From assembly GCA_963771005.1 (NCBI GenBank), contig CAVYRO010000002.1:248001-312000 (forward strand): DNA of 64,000 nt. The letters are read 5' to 3'. Source of the stretch: DASQZK01 sp963771005. GTDB lineage: Bacteria; Bacteroidota; Bacteroidia; Bacteroidales; GCA-2748055. Shown here in pieces: positions 8,450 through 18,206 of this stretch (positions are counted from its first letter, which is position 1; every line of letters starts with the position of its first letter). The notes under the pieces are model-generated. The model had not been told where the DNA came from. It saw only the letters and a program-made list of their open reading frames with translations, and ran no database searches. The position numbers and the translations under genes are program-made.

Positions 8450-9661
8450 TTAATTAAAATGGGCTAAGGTATTCACGATGATACCGATGGCTTCCATTAG
8501 CTGGGTTTCATTTATAACCAGCGGCGGGGCGAAACGTATGATATGATCGTGTGTGGGTTTGGCAAGAAGGCCGTTATCTTTGAGTGCAATACATACATCC
8601 CAGGCTGTTTTCCCGTTTTTAGGCTTTATGACCACCGCATTAAGCAGTCCTTTGCCCCGCACGGTTTCAACCATGTCGGTTTTTACCTTCCCCAGTTCAT
8701 CGCGGAAGAGCCGTCCCAGCTTTTCAGCATTTTCGGCGAGTTTTTCCTCCTTAATGACAGAAAGGGCCTGGATAGCAACTTTCGCAGCCACCGGATTTCC
8801 TCCGAAGGTGGAACCATGTTCTCCCGGGCGGATGGTAAGCATGATATCGTCATCGGCGAGAACGGCCGACACGGGGTAAACGCCGCCGGAAATTGCCTTT
8901 CCGAGGATAAGGATATCGGGACGGACCCCTTCATGGTCGCAGGCCAGGAGTTTGCCCGTTCGACCGATACCGGTTTGCACCTCATCGGCAATGAACAGCA
9001 CATTTTTGGCCTTGCAAAGGTCGTATGCCTTTTTCAGATAACCGTCTTCAGGGACGTATACGCCGGCTTCACCCTGAATGGGTTCAACAAGGAAACCGGC
9101 AACATCCGGATCTTCGAGAGCCTTCACGAGAGCAGGAATATCATTATAGGGGATCTTGATGAAACCCGGGGTAAACGGCCCGTAATCCTTATAAGCATCC
9201 GGATCTGTTGACATAGAAACTATGGTCACCGTGCGTCCGTGAAAGTTTCCTTCACAGACAATGATCTTTGCCTGGTTCTCTTTTATTCCCTTTTTCTGGT
9301 ATCCCCACTTGCGGCACAGCTTAATGGCGGTCTCATCACCCTCGGCCCCTGAATTCATGGGTAACACCTTGTCATATCCGAAATATTTTGTCACGAATTC
9401 TTCATATTCCCCAAGAACTGAATTGTAAAAAGCCCTCGATGTCAGGGATAGTTTCCCTGCCTGTTCAAGCATGGCATTGATGATGCGGGGGTGGCAGTGG
9501 CCTTGGTTTACAGCCGAATAAGCAGAAAGAAAATCAAAATATCTTTTTCCTTCGACATCCCATACGAAGATGCCTTCTCCCCGGTCAAGAACCACCGGCA
9601 GCGGATGATAGTTATGAGCACCATACTTATCTTCACGTGCAATATAATCCTGGATATTCAT
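8450..9661 (-). CDS. rocD: Ornithine--oxo-acid aminotransferase
   Basis: A PLP enzyme of fold type I, class III, that moves the delta-amino group of ornithine to 2-oxoglutarate, giving glutamate-5-semialdehyde. It has 403 residues, matching the family. The PLP lysine is K255 in ILGKAISGG, and the pyridine-contacting Asp is D226 in FIADEVQTGIGRTG. The start YIAREDKYGAHNYHPLPVVL is diagnostic of ornithine aminotransferase as opposed to acetylornithine or 4-aminobutyrate aminotransferases. A -7-like element (TATTTTTG on the minus strand, 9699-9706) lies 38 bp upstream, with no clear -33 partner. The peptidase gene follows. Confidence 0.94.
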   Translation of the reverse strand: MNIQDYIAREDKYGAHNYHPLPVVLDRGEGIFVWDVEGKRYFDFLSAYSAVNQGHCHPRIINAMLEQAGKLSLTSRAFYNSVLGEYEEFVTKYFGYDKVLPMNSGAEGDETAIKLCRKWGYQKKGIKENQAKIIVCEGNFHGRTVTIVSMSTDPDAYKDYGPFTPGFIKIPYNDIPALVKALEDPDVAGFLVEPIQGEAGVYVPEDGYLKKAYDLCKAKNVLFIADEVQTGIGRTGKLLACDHEGVRPDILILGKAISGGVYPVSAVLADDDIMLTIRPGEHGSTFGGNPVAAKVAIQALSVIKEEKLAENAEKLGRLFRDELGKVKTDMVETVRGKGLLNAVVIKPKNGKTAWDVCIALKDNGLLAKPTHDHIIRFAPPLVINETQLMEAIGIIVNTLAHFN

Positions 9662-9827
9662 TCGTGTTGATATTTAGAGATTATTGAATTAAAAACGACA
9701 AAAATAAGGGAAACATTTCAGATATTATAAGAATCTGGAAAAAAACCGGGGAGGGATTCACTGGCAGGATGCCTTGACGTGGAAGAGGATCATCTGCCTG
9801 TATGCAATGTTTAGCCCGCCGGCAATG

Positions 9828-12295
9828 TTAGAATTTAGCCATTAATTTTATATTGAATAGCCTGGAAGTTAGATAGTTAGGAACACCAAAAACGGCCGAT
9901 TCGGCACTCTGGTTGGAAACGGTTTGTATCCAGAGATAGGAAACGGTATTGTTGATCCCGAAAAGATTCAGGATCTCGCCGCTAATCCAGATGTCTCTGA
10001 AATAATTCATGGGATTTCCCGGGATTCAGGTGTGAATTCTCTTTTTTCAGGACCTTGGAAAATCCTATATCGACTCTCCTGTAGGGGGGGAGCCTGTATA
10101 CCTGGTCGTACCGGTCCTTCACCGGAGAGCTGTAGGGCAGTCTAGATCCGTACAGAAAATTAAGATGGACCTTGATATCCGGATTGTTCGGGAAGTAATC
10201 CTGGAAAAACAAACCGAAATTCATGAGCTGGTCGGTCGGCCGGGGATAATATCCCGGATAGACAAATGATTGCTCTCCCTCATCACTGACCGCGATGTAT
10301 TTATCATTTTTTATGTCTTCACGTGTCCTGAGAAACGAAAGGCTTACCCACGATTCCGCGCCTTTTACAAACTCGCCGTTAAGCTTGAAATCGATCCCTG
10401 TTGCATATCCCTTCGCCATGTTCTTGCCGGCATACCTGATCCTCACATTATCGATCTTATAGGGAACGAGGTCATCCAGGTACTTATAATACATCTCGCC
10501 GGTGAATTTGAAAGGCCGTTCCCATGCTGAAAAGATATAGTCGCCTCCCAACACGAAATGAATGGATTCCTGTGCTTTCAGTCCGGTATTGATCTGCCCG
10601 GACGGATTGCGCATTTCCTTGTAGAAAGGGGGCTGATAATAGATTCCGCATGAAAAGTGAAACATAATATCATGTTCCCAGCCGGGTTTCAGACTGAAGG
10701 AGGCACGGGGACTGAACAAGAAACTGCCCATTGAGCCAGAGATAGGTTGACCTCGCTCCAGCCGTGATATAATATTCATTGCTGGCCCCCTTGAATCCCC
10801 AGGTATCCTGGATGAAGGCAGACCATTTCGAATTATTAATATGGTTATCTGCCTTGATGAGATCGAATACATTTACGTCTTTACCCGAGTAGGGCACCGA
10901 AAATCCGGCCGAATCGATGAACTGCCATTCGCTGAGATGATCGAAGATACGGTCATATTCAAATTTAGTTCCCCATTTCACCTTGTTCCTGAGCCCGTTA
11001 AATTCTCCCAGGTGGGAAAAGGAATAAACATAGGCATTCAGGTAGTTCCTGGCGTGATTGAGGAAGGAACCTATGCCGATATTCAGGATACTGTCGCCGT
11101 AGGTTTTCGATCCGACAGTGTTGTCCAGTTCGTTAATAAGATATTGCCCGAGGATGTCAAACCGTTCGTATTCACGGGTCGAAAAGGCACTGCCGATGAA
11201 TTTCAGTTTAAGATCCCTTGCAGGTTTGTAAGTCACCGAAGCAGCCCCGAAATAGGTGTCGAACCGGTCGATCTCGTTACCGTCAAAATAGATGACCAGG
11301 TTATAAGGTTGTTTTGAAGTCCCGAATTCCGTGGTCCGGGTCTCGGGAATGAACCTGTATTGGTTGACGGCCAGATTACCCAGAATGCTCAGGTCAAGCT
11401 TGTCATTGAATTTATAGTTCAGGAGGCCCTGGAAATCTGAAAACCGGGGCTTGTATTCTCCTTTTGTCTCAAGGCTTTTCAGCAGGTAAGAAGTTGTTTT
11501 ATACCTGAATCCGCCGAGGAAGGTAAACTTTTTGTTTTTTGAAATACCTTCCAGGTGAGCCGATCCACCGAGGAGGCTCATGGATACCGAGCCCCCGAAT
11601 TTTACCGGTGTGCGGTACGTGATGTCGAGGACGGAAGACATCTTATCACCGAAGCGGGCGGCAAAGCCGCCGGCCGAAAACCGGAGGGAAGAGATGAGAT
11701 CCGAGTTGATGAAACTCAATCCCTCCTGCTGACCCGACCTCACCAGGAAAGGGCGGTAAATTTCTATATCATTGACATAGACGAGGTTTTCATCGTAATT
11801 TCCGCCTCTGACAGAATACTGGTTACTGAGCTCATTATTGGAGGAGACGCCGGGAAGGGTTTTGATGATCGATTCGATGGAGCCGGTGGCGGTGGGAACG
11901 AGGCCGAACGCTTTTATATCAATGGTTCTCAGGGTGGTTGCCCTTTCCTGCCGGGTGCTTACCGATACCTCGTCAAATTCACGAACTTCGGTCTGAAGCT
12001 TGATATCTATTACCTTTTTCTCACCCTCGCCCAGCCTGATAGATGTTGTTTGTGAGGTGAAGCCGATGCAGGAAAATACCAGGTTCACCTCTTCCCCCGA
12101 AGGAATGGAAATATGGTAATTCCCGTCACGGTCGGTCATGGTACCTGTCCGTGTGCCCTTTACGGCAACATTGGCAAGGAACACAGGTTCGCCTTTATCG
12201 TCAGTTATCGTGCCGCTGACTTCACACTGTGCAATGGCATTGACAACGACAATGGAAAAAAATAAAAGCAGGGATATGGTCCTGGATCCTTTCAT
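9828..12295 (-). pseudogene. TonB-dependent receptor, SusC/CirA type, broken by two frameshifts
   Basis: An outer-membrane TonB-dependent transporter. The N-terminal part has a signal peptide (to about A22), a carboxypeptidase-D-like regulatory domain (residues 25-105) and a plug domain with the SIIKTLPGVSSNNELSNQYS and VRGGNYDENLVYVND motifs. The barrel follows and ends in a Phe (KLMAKF), as expected. The frame changes near 10717-10722 (after WLNGQF, resuming at FSPRASFSLKP) and again near 10015-10023 (after KENSHLNPG, resuming at PMNYFRDIW). Both shifts equal one extra base, and the full product would have about 820 residues. It lies 61 bp downstream of another carboxypeptidase-like-domain gene. 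It may be a real pseudogene or carry sequence errors; the same pattern affects four loci to its right. Confidence 0.88.
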
Positions 12296-12356
12296 AGACG
12301 GCCGTTGACTAAAACTGTGAATCCGGGTGAAAAATTGTGCACGGGAGTACAGGAAT

Positions 12357-12992
12357 TTATTTCTTCTCCTTTTTCTTGAAATCCCCGCTCTTGAGAGCTT
12401 CGAAGAACTTTGCCCAGTTAAATGGGTTCAATATGGGAATGGTGGGATACTGTCCGTTGTAATATAATTTTTCATATTGCTGATTCATTGCATTCTTAAA
12501 GGAGAGATCGGCATCCGGTTCAAAATCCATATTCAATTGTGCCTTTATCAGTTCAATATTCCTGACGGCATTCCTGCGGTCTTCATCGGGCAGATCGAGG
12601 TTAAGAAAGGCAACTTTGAAATCTTCGTAAGTCTTCCACGGAAATATCTTCACCTCGGCCAGGTGTATGGTATCGTTCAGCATATACACGTCCCTGGGAT
12701 AATGCCCCGTCTTGATAGTATCCGGGATCACCACCAGGGTGTTTTTATAACCGACGCTCCTGAACAGTATGCTGTCGCTTGGGGTTACGATAAAGGAAAA
12801 GACACCCTCGGAATTACTTGTTGTTCCCCTCCTCCGGTTAATATCGATGATATGGGCATCGGGAACGGGTTCGTATTTGAGATTGCGGATGACGCCGGAA
12901 AACTGGATCAGGGTGTCTTTCCGGGCCTGGCCGAATGCACCTGCAGACAAAAGAATGAACAACCCTGTTATAAACCCTGATTTACTGCTCAT
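12357..12992 (-). CDS. Secreted protein with carboxypeptidase-like regulatory domain
   Basis: It has 211 residues. A signal peptide (FITGLFILLSAGAFGQA) is followed by one beta-sandwich domain of the carboxypeptidase-D regulatory type, residues 28 to about 100 (SGVIRNLKYEPVPDAHI, GTTSNSEGVFSFIVTPSD, LFRSVGYK). The C-terminal half is helical and charged and ends in a lysine-rich tail (GDFKKKEKK). Proteins of this kind are common in Bacteroidota, but the function is unknown. The stop is 61 bp upstream of the broken TonB receptor on the same strand, so the two may share a transcript. The frame is intact although its neighbours are broken. Confidence 0.85.
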   Translation of the reverse strand: MSSKSGFITGLFILLSAGAFGQARKDTLIQFSGVIRNLKYEPVPDAHIIDINRRRGTTSNSEGVFSFIVTPSDSILFRSVGYKNTLVVIPDTIKTGHYPRDVYMLNDTIHLAEVKIFPWKTYEDFKVAFLNLDLPDEDRRNAVRNIELIKAQLNMDFEPDADLSFKNAMNQQYEKLYYNGQYPTIPILNPFNWAKFFEALKSGDFKKKEKK

Positions 12993-13196
12993 AAGGTGCC
13001 ATTGAATTATTCAGCCCTAAAATTAGGCAAAAAAATTAACTTCATACCGGATTAATTGCCGCCCGGGGTATTTTTTTGGAGCGGATCCGGTCCGGAAAAC
13101 TTTCCGCATGCGCAGTTCCCACCTATGATAAACCACAAAACCCCTCTCCAACATTAAAGGACATTTACTTGTTATGCCAAAAGCTTTTTTCTTAGC

Positions 13197-13277
13197 CGAA
13201 AAGTTCACCCTCTTGAATGAAGTCACCGGTTCCTGAAGCCGAAGGGTCATCGAGTTTTCTGGCAAACACTATTTAAA
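13197..13277 (-). repeat. Copy of the TTTAAATAGT / CCCTTCGRCTTCG dispersed repeat
   Basis: Read on the minus strand this begins with TTTAAATAGTGTTTGCCAGA and continues AAACTCGATGACCCTTCGGC, then ACCGGTGACTTCATTCAAGA and GGGTGAACTTTTCG. It matches the left arm of the long hairpin element at 43101-43360 through the GAACTTTTCG segment, then diverges. It fills part of the 299 bp between the convergent-outward genes at 12992 and 13292; I see no gene in that interval. Confidence 0.85.
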
Positions 13278-13291
13278 ACAGATATACGGCC

Positions 13292-13702
13292 ATGATTGAT
13301 CAAAAAGAGATTACCCTTTCACCCAGGGCGAAAGGATTTTATCTTATTACAGGGGAGATTGAGAAAGCTCTTCCATCCCTGCCGGAAAAGGGACTTGTGA
13401 ACATTCTCCTCAAACATACTTCTGCGGGTCTCACCTTGAATGAGAACGCGGATCCTTCTGTCCGGGAGGATTTTGAGAAATTTATGAACAAGCTTATTCC
13501 GGAGAATGATCCTCTTTATACCCACACCACGGAAGGATCCGATGATATGCCGGCTCATATTAAATCGTCCGTATTCGGCCAGAGCATCACCATCCCTGTC
13601 ACCCGCCACAGTTTAAACCTCGGGACGTGGCAGGGTATATACCTGTGTGAATTCCGCAACCATGGCGGCAGCCGGAAAGTCGTCCTCACCGTTTATTCCT
13701 GA
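13292..13702 (+). CDS. YjbQ/UPF0047 family protein (secondary thiamine-phosphate synthase type)
   Basis: A small beta-rich protein of 136 residues in the YjbQ (UPF0047) family. Members have weak thiamine-phosphate synthase activity, but the physiological role is not settled. Hallmarks are LKHTSAGLTLNENADPSVREDF (residues 40-62), YTHTTEGSDDMPAHIKSS (residues 76-93) and WQGIYLCEFRNHGGSRKVVLT at the C-terminus. The conserved His residues in these segments bind metal in structures of the family. It stands alone, transcribed rightward, 85 bp before iorA. The frame is intact. Confidence 0.9.
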   Translation: MIDQKEITLSPRAKGFYLITGEIEKALPSLPEKGLVNILLKHTSAGLTLNENADPSVREDFEKFMNKLIPENDPLYTHTTEGSDDMPAHIKSSVFGQSITIPVTRHSLNLGTWQGIYLCEFRNHGGSRKVVLTVYS

Positions 13703-13787
13703 TTCCCGGGCGGAAGTTCTCTTAAACATCTTTATCCTTGGGTTAATTTTCTAATTTTGGGGAGTCGATTCAAAATATATATTTCCC

Positions 13788-15394
13788 ATGCAGAAATTAG
13801 TTTTACTCGGGGATGAGGCTATTGCACAGGGCGCCATTGACGCCGGACTCAGCGGGATCTATGCATACCCGGGCACGCCCTCAACCGAGATCACCGAATA
13901 TGTGCAGGCTTCGCCAGAAGCCCGCAGGTTAAAGATCCGCAGCGAATGGTCGGTCAATGAAAAAACGGCAATGGAATCTGCCCTCGGCATGGCCTATGCC
14001 GGAAAAAGAGCGATGGTATGCATGAAACATGTGGGACTTAATGTCGCTGCCGATCCATTTATGAATACAGCCATCACAGGCATAAACGGAGGGCTTATTG
14101 TCACTGTTGCCGATGATCCTTCCATGCATTCCTCGCAAAATGAGCAGGATTCCCGCTTTTATGGCAAGTTTGCCCTCATTCCCATCCTGGAGCCCTCAAA
14201 TCAGCAGGAAGCATATGAAATGGTTTTCTATGCCTTTGAGATTTCCGAGAAATTTGGAGTGCCTGTCATGCTCAGGATCACCACAAGGCTGGCACATTCG
14301 CGTGCAGGCGTGATCACAATGGATAAACGACCGCAGAATGGACTGAAACTTCCCGGGGATCTGAAACAGTTCATCCTTCTGCCGGCCATGGCACGTGTGA
14401 AATATAATAACCTGCTGAATCTCCAGGATTCCTTTGCCGCGGTATCCGAAAATTCCGGCTATCAACCGGTTCATCCCCGGAAATGACCGATCTCTGGGGA
14501 TCATTGCCTGCGGACTGGCTTATAACTATTATATGGAAAATGCAAAGCGTTACGGACTGGACTATCCTGTTCTGAAGATCGCCCAGTACCCTCTTCCCGG
14601 AAAGCTGGTTAAACAACTGGCAGAATCAACGGAGGAGATCCTGGTGATCGAAGAAGGTTATCCCTTTGTGGAAGAGATGCTGAGGGGCTTTTTCAATTCA
14701 CCCTATAAGGTGATAGGACAGGCTCGACGGTCACCTGCCGAGGGTGGGCGAACTGAATCCGAACATTGTGGCGTCAGCCCTGGGATTGAGTGAAAAATAC
14801 GGTCCGGATATTCCCGGAATAGTAGCCAACAGGCCGCCGGCCCTTTGCAAGGGATGCAGCCATGCCGATGTTTATCTTGCCATGAATGAGGCGATGGAAG
14901 ATTTTGGAAAGGGGAGGGTCTTTTCCGATATCGGCTGTTATACACTGGGAGCCCTTCCGCCATACAATTCCATCAACTCCTGTGTCGATATGGGAGCATC
15001 GGTCACCATGGCGAAAGGTGCTGCTGATGCTGGCCTGGTGCCTTCGGTTGCTGTGATCGGCGATTCGACCTTCACACATTCGGGGATTACCGGTCTTCTG
15101 GATGCCGTTATCGAAAATTCACCGGTAACGATCATCATCTCCGACAATTCAACAACAGGGATGACAGGGGGACAGAAATCGGCCGCGACCGGTCGCCTGG
15201 AGAAAATATGCACCGGCATTGGCGTCGATCCCGGACATGTGATCACCCTGGTACCGCTGAGAAAGAACCATGCCGAAAACGTTGAAATATTCCGCCGGGA
15301 ACTGGAATATCACGGGGTGTCGGTCATCATAGCGCAGAGGGAATGTATCCAGACTGCGGCAAAACATAAAAAAACAGAATTACAGGAACCGTAA
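13788..15394 (+). pseudogene. iorA: Indolepyruvate ferredoxin oxidoreductase alpha subunit, two frameshifts
   Basis: The TPP-binding subunit of the oxidoreductase that converts aryl pyruvates from aromatic amino acids to aryl-acetyl-CoA while reducing ferredoxin. The N-terminal pyruvate-oxidoreductase domain (GDEAIAQGAIDAG, GIYAYPGTPSTEI) and the C-terminal TPP domain (CKGCSHADVY, GDSTFTHSGITG, DNSTTGMTGGQ) are both present. The frame shifts by one extra base near 14460-14465 (resuming at RFIPGNDRSLGIIACGLAYN) and again near 14717-14721 (resuming at RLDGHLPRVGELNPN). Together the parts give about 534 residues. The C-terminal two-[4Fe-4S] domain seen in many IorA proteins is absent. iorB follows after 57 bp. 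Confidence 0.92.
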
Positions 15395-15451
15395 ATTCCC
15401 GGATAAGGGCATACATACCCCGGAATTTTACCCAGAAAATCAATTCATATC

Positions 15452-16040
15452 GTGAAATCAGACATAATACTTTCGGGCGTTGGCGGACAGGGTATCCTGT
15501 CCATCGCCGCTGCAATAGGGTTTGCCGCCATTGAAGAAGGGCTTAATCTTAAACAAGCCGAAGTCCACGGCATGAGCCAGAGGGGAGGGGCCGTACAATC
15601 CCATCTCAGGCTGTCGGATATGGAGATATCTTCTGATCTCATTCCTTTTGGGAGGGCAGGGCTTATCATATCCGTCGAACCAATGGAATCCCTGCGTTAC
15701 ATCCCTTATCTTTCCCCGGAGGGATGGTTGGTCACCAATTCGATCCCCTTCATAAATATTCCCGATTATCCGGATCCGGATTCGTTACTCGCAGAGGTGA
15801 AAAAGGCGCCATGCCATGTGATCATCGATGCCGACAGGATTGCCCGTGAGCTGGGATCGGCAAGATCTTCCAACATGGTGATCCTTGGCGCTGCCAGCCC
15901 TTACATCGGTATATCCGAAAAAAGGCTTACTGGTGGCATCCGGCTCGATCTTCGCGCGTAAAGGGGCGAAGGTGGTTGAAGTGAATATTAAAGCATTCCA
16001 CGAAGGAAGGGACCATGCCCGCAGATATCTTGCCAAGTAG
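15452..16040 (+). pseudogene. iorB: Indolepyruvate oxidoreductase beta subunit, frameshifted near the 3' end
   Basis: The gamma-domain-type partner of IorA. The start (DIILSGVGGQGILSIAAAIG) and the segment EVHGMSQRGGAVQSHLR are diagnostic. The first frame ends at 15961 with a non-homologous tail (RLDLRA). Shifting by one base near 15938-15945 restores SIFARKGAKVVEVNIKAFHE and GRDHARRYLAK, ending at a TAG at 16038-16040, for about 195 residues in total. The shift equals one extra base, as in iorA upstream. If the indels are sequence errors, iorAB is a normal two-gene operon. Confidence 0.9.
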
Positions 16041-16099
16041 ATTAACTTACAGAACAATTAATTCAATCCTCGTGTTTCCTTTAAAAAATTTGACAGCTT

Positions 16100-17643
16100 A
16101 TGTTCAGCGATAAAGATATTCAACAGGTGGAAAATTCCGGGAATGCAAACCGCAGATATCGAAAATCAAATCCGGTACTTCAGGGACGGCATTCCCAACA
16201 TCCGGCTAATGCATCCTGCCATAGTAGGGGATGGAATTATCGACTGTCGGTGATAAGGAGGAAGATATCTTTATCCGTAAGTTCGATGAACTCTGAAGTC
16301 CGGATTCCGACTTATGAAATTTATCCCGGCTTCCGGAGCTGCATCGAGGATGTTCAAAGATCTCTTCGAGGCGAAAACCCGTCTGAAGCATCATTCCGTT
16401 AATCCGGATGCTTTTCTCGATGATAATCCCTTGATCAGGGATTTTTTTGACGACCTGGAGAAATACCCGTTCTACTTCGATCTCAAAAATAAGGCCGGCG
16501 AAAAACACCTCGACCTGGATCTCATGAAGTCCGAAGGGAAATATGAAGCCATCCTGAAGCTTCTGCTGGGATCCGAAGGACTCAACTATGGCGAACTACC
16601 CAAGGGTTTGCTGAAATTTCATACCTATGGCGGAATTTCACGTACCGCCTTCGAGGAACATTTTGCTGAGACCATGGATTATCTTGCCGACGAGGAAGAG
16701 GAAGTGCATCTCCATTTTACGGTTTCCCCGGCACACCGGCCTCTCTTTGAGAAGCTTGCGGCTGAGCTGATCGAAGCCTATACCGAAAACCGCGGGACGC
16801 ATTTTGTGGTTGAATTCTCCGAGCAGTTGCCTTCAACCGATACCATTGCTGTAAGCCTCGATAATGAGCCTTTCCGTGACGGGGAGGGGAAGCTGGTATT
16901 CAGACCGGGAGGGCACGGAGCTCTCCTGGGAAATCTGGCGGAATGTGGATAGCTCACTTGTTTTCATCGGCAATATCGATAATGTGGCGCCAGAGAATAT
17001 GCGGCATTTCAAAGTAAAATACAAGAAGATCCTCGGAGGTTTCCTCCTCGATAAGGTGCAGAAAATACATGACTTCCTCGGGAAGCTTGAAAAAGGTGAA
17101 TCCGGCGATCCCCTGCGTGGCGAGATCATCCGGTTCATTGACGGAATATCCAACGATGAGGCCGTTCTCCTGGAAAAGGAACCGGAAAATGCCTTTCGGA
17201 AAAAAGCTGTGGATTTCCTGAACCGGCCGGTCAGGGTTTGCGGAATGGTGGAGAATGTCGGTGAACCGGGAGGGGGTCCTTTCTGGGTGGAAGACAGGTC
17301 CGGCAGGACAAGCAGGCAGATCGTAGAACGCTCTCAGGTCGATCTTTCGGATGCCGGGCAGGAAAGGATTCTTAATCTTTCCACCCATTTTAACCCTGTC
17401 GATATGGTATGCTTCCTGAGGGATTACAAAGGCGAACCTTTCGATTTATTCCGTTTCAGGGATCCCGACCAGGGTTTCATCTCAAAAAAGTCAATAGGAG
17501 GAAGGGACATTAAAGCTCTTGAGCTGCCGGGATTATGGAATGGTTCCATGGCCGGATGGATCACCTATTTCATCGATGTACCTCTGGCAACGTTCACGCC
17601 GGTTAAAACCGTCTTTGACCTTCTCCGCCCGGAACACTTGTGA
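16100..17643 (+). pseudogene. DUF4301 family protein, four frameshifts
   Basis: A large Bacteroidota protein family of unknown function (about 510 residues). Recognisable segments in order are MFSDKDIQQVENSG, MQTADIENQIRYFRDGIPNI, GDKEEDIFIRKFDEL, KFIPASGAASRMFKDLFE, LKFHTYGGISRTAFEEHF, FRPGGHGALLGNL, VFIGNIDNV and WNGSMAGWITYFIDVPL, running to the C-terminus. The frame changes near 16142 (extra base), 16246 (extra base), 16293 (missing base) and 16945 (extra base). The first third is the most damaged. It ends 12 bp before the stop of a broken gene on the opposite strand. PASGAASRM and FRPGGHGAL suggest nucleotide or sugar-phosphate binding, but this is inference. Confidence 0.85.
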
Positions 17644-17655
17644 GGAAATAACCGC

Positions 17656-18196
17656 TTACTCAATTTCGTTCATCTCCCAAAGGACCGACCATCCATGGAG
17701 CCAGTTGGCAGTTCCGAATGCACCCTTATACGATACCCCTGGGTTCACTGATGGGGATGCCTTCGATCGCTGCTTCGCCCGAACAGGTATTGATCGGCGC
17801 ATTGCCCAGGATGATTAGTCCGCCCCACAGACCCCTGCTCTTCAATGGTACGGAGCCCTTTAGATCATCATTTTGGACCGTAAAGACTATGGGAGCACCG
17901 GAGGTTCCGGAAGCTATGATCTTCCCGCCCCGCGCCACGATCAGGGCGCTTGCAAGGGCTCCCTGGCCTGTTTTTGCCCTGACCACGGTTCCAGGCTCTA
18001 TGGTGAGGACCTGGCCGTCGTTCACAAAGATGAATCCGTCAAGCAGCCAGGTTTTGTCTTTTGTCCAGCTGACCGTGCCCGTACCTCCGCCCTGATCCTG
18101 TACCACACGGGTATCGTCGAGAAGGTAGTCCCCTTTTCGGCATGATGTGATTGCGATGAAAAGCACTGCAGTTATGAGCAAAATGCGGAGTTTCAT
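17656..18196 (-). pseudogene. Surface lipoprotein-like gene with a large internal deletion
   Basis: The N-terminal 157 residues (MKLRILLITAVLFIAITSC lipoprotein signal, then WTKDKTWLLDGFIFVNDGQV and LTIEPGTVVRAKTG, and LWGGLIILGNAPINT to ISEPRGI) match a Bacteroidota surface-protein family with a right-handed beta-helix-like body of about 400-450 residues. The frame then stops at 17726. Immediately after, in another frame, comes YKGAFGTANWLHGWSVLWEM followed by NEIE and a stop at 17656, which looks like the family's C-terminus. So roughly 250-300 codons are missing, with the join at about 17728-17734. An ATG at 18244 is also in frame, but the lipoprotein signal starts at 18196. The upstream porin gene ends 10 bp away. 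Confidence 0.75.
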
Positions 18197-18206
18197 GGAC
18201 AAAGAA

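Noticed and set aside
13023..13265. 80-codon frame on the minus strand
   Set aside because: Its N-terminal part is a translation of the dispersed repeat (it shares SFKRVNFS with a frame in the 43.1 kb element).
13788..17643. Programmed ribosomal frameshifting in iorA, iorB and the DUF4301 gene
   Set aside because: No slippery heptamer or downstream structure common to the sites is seen, and families at these loci are normally read in one frame.
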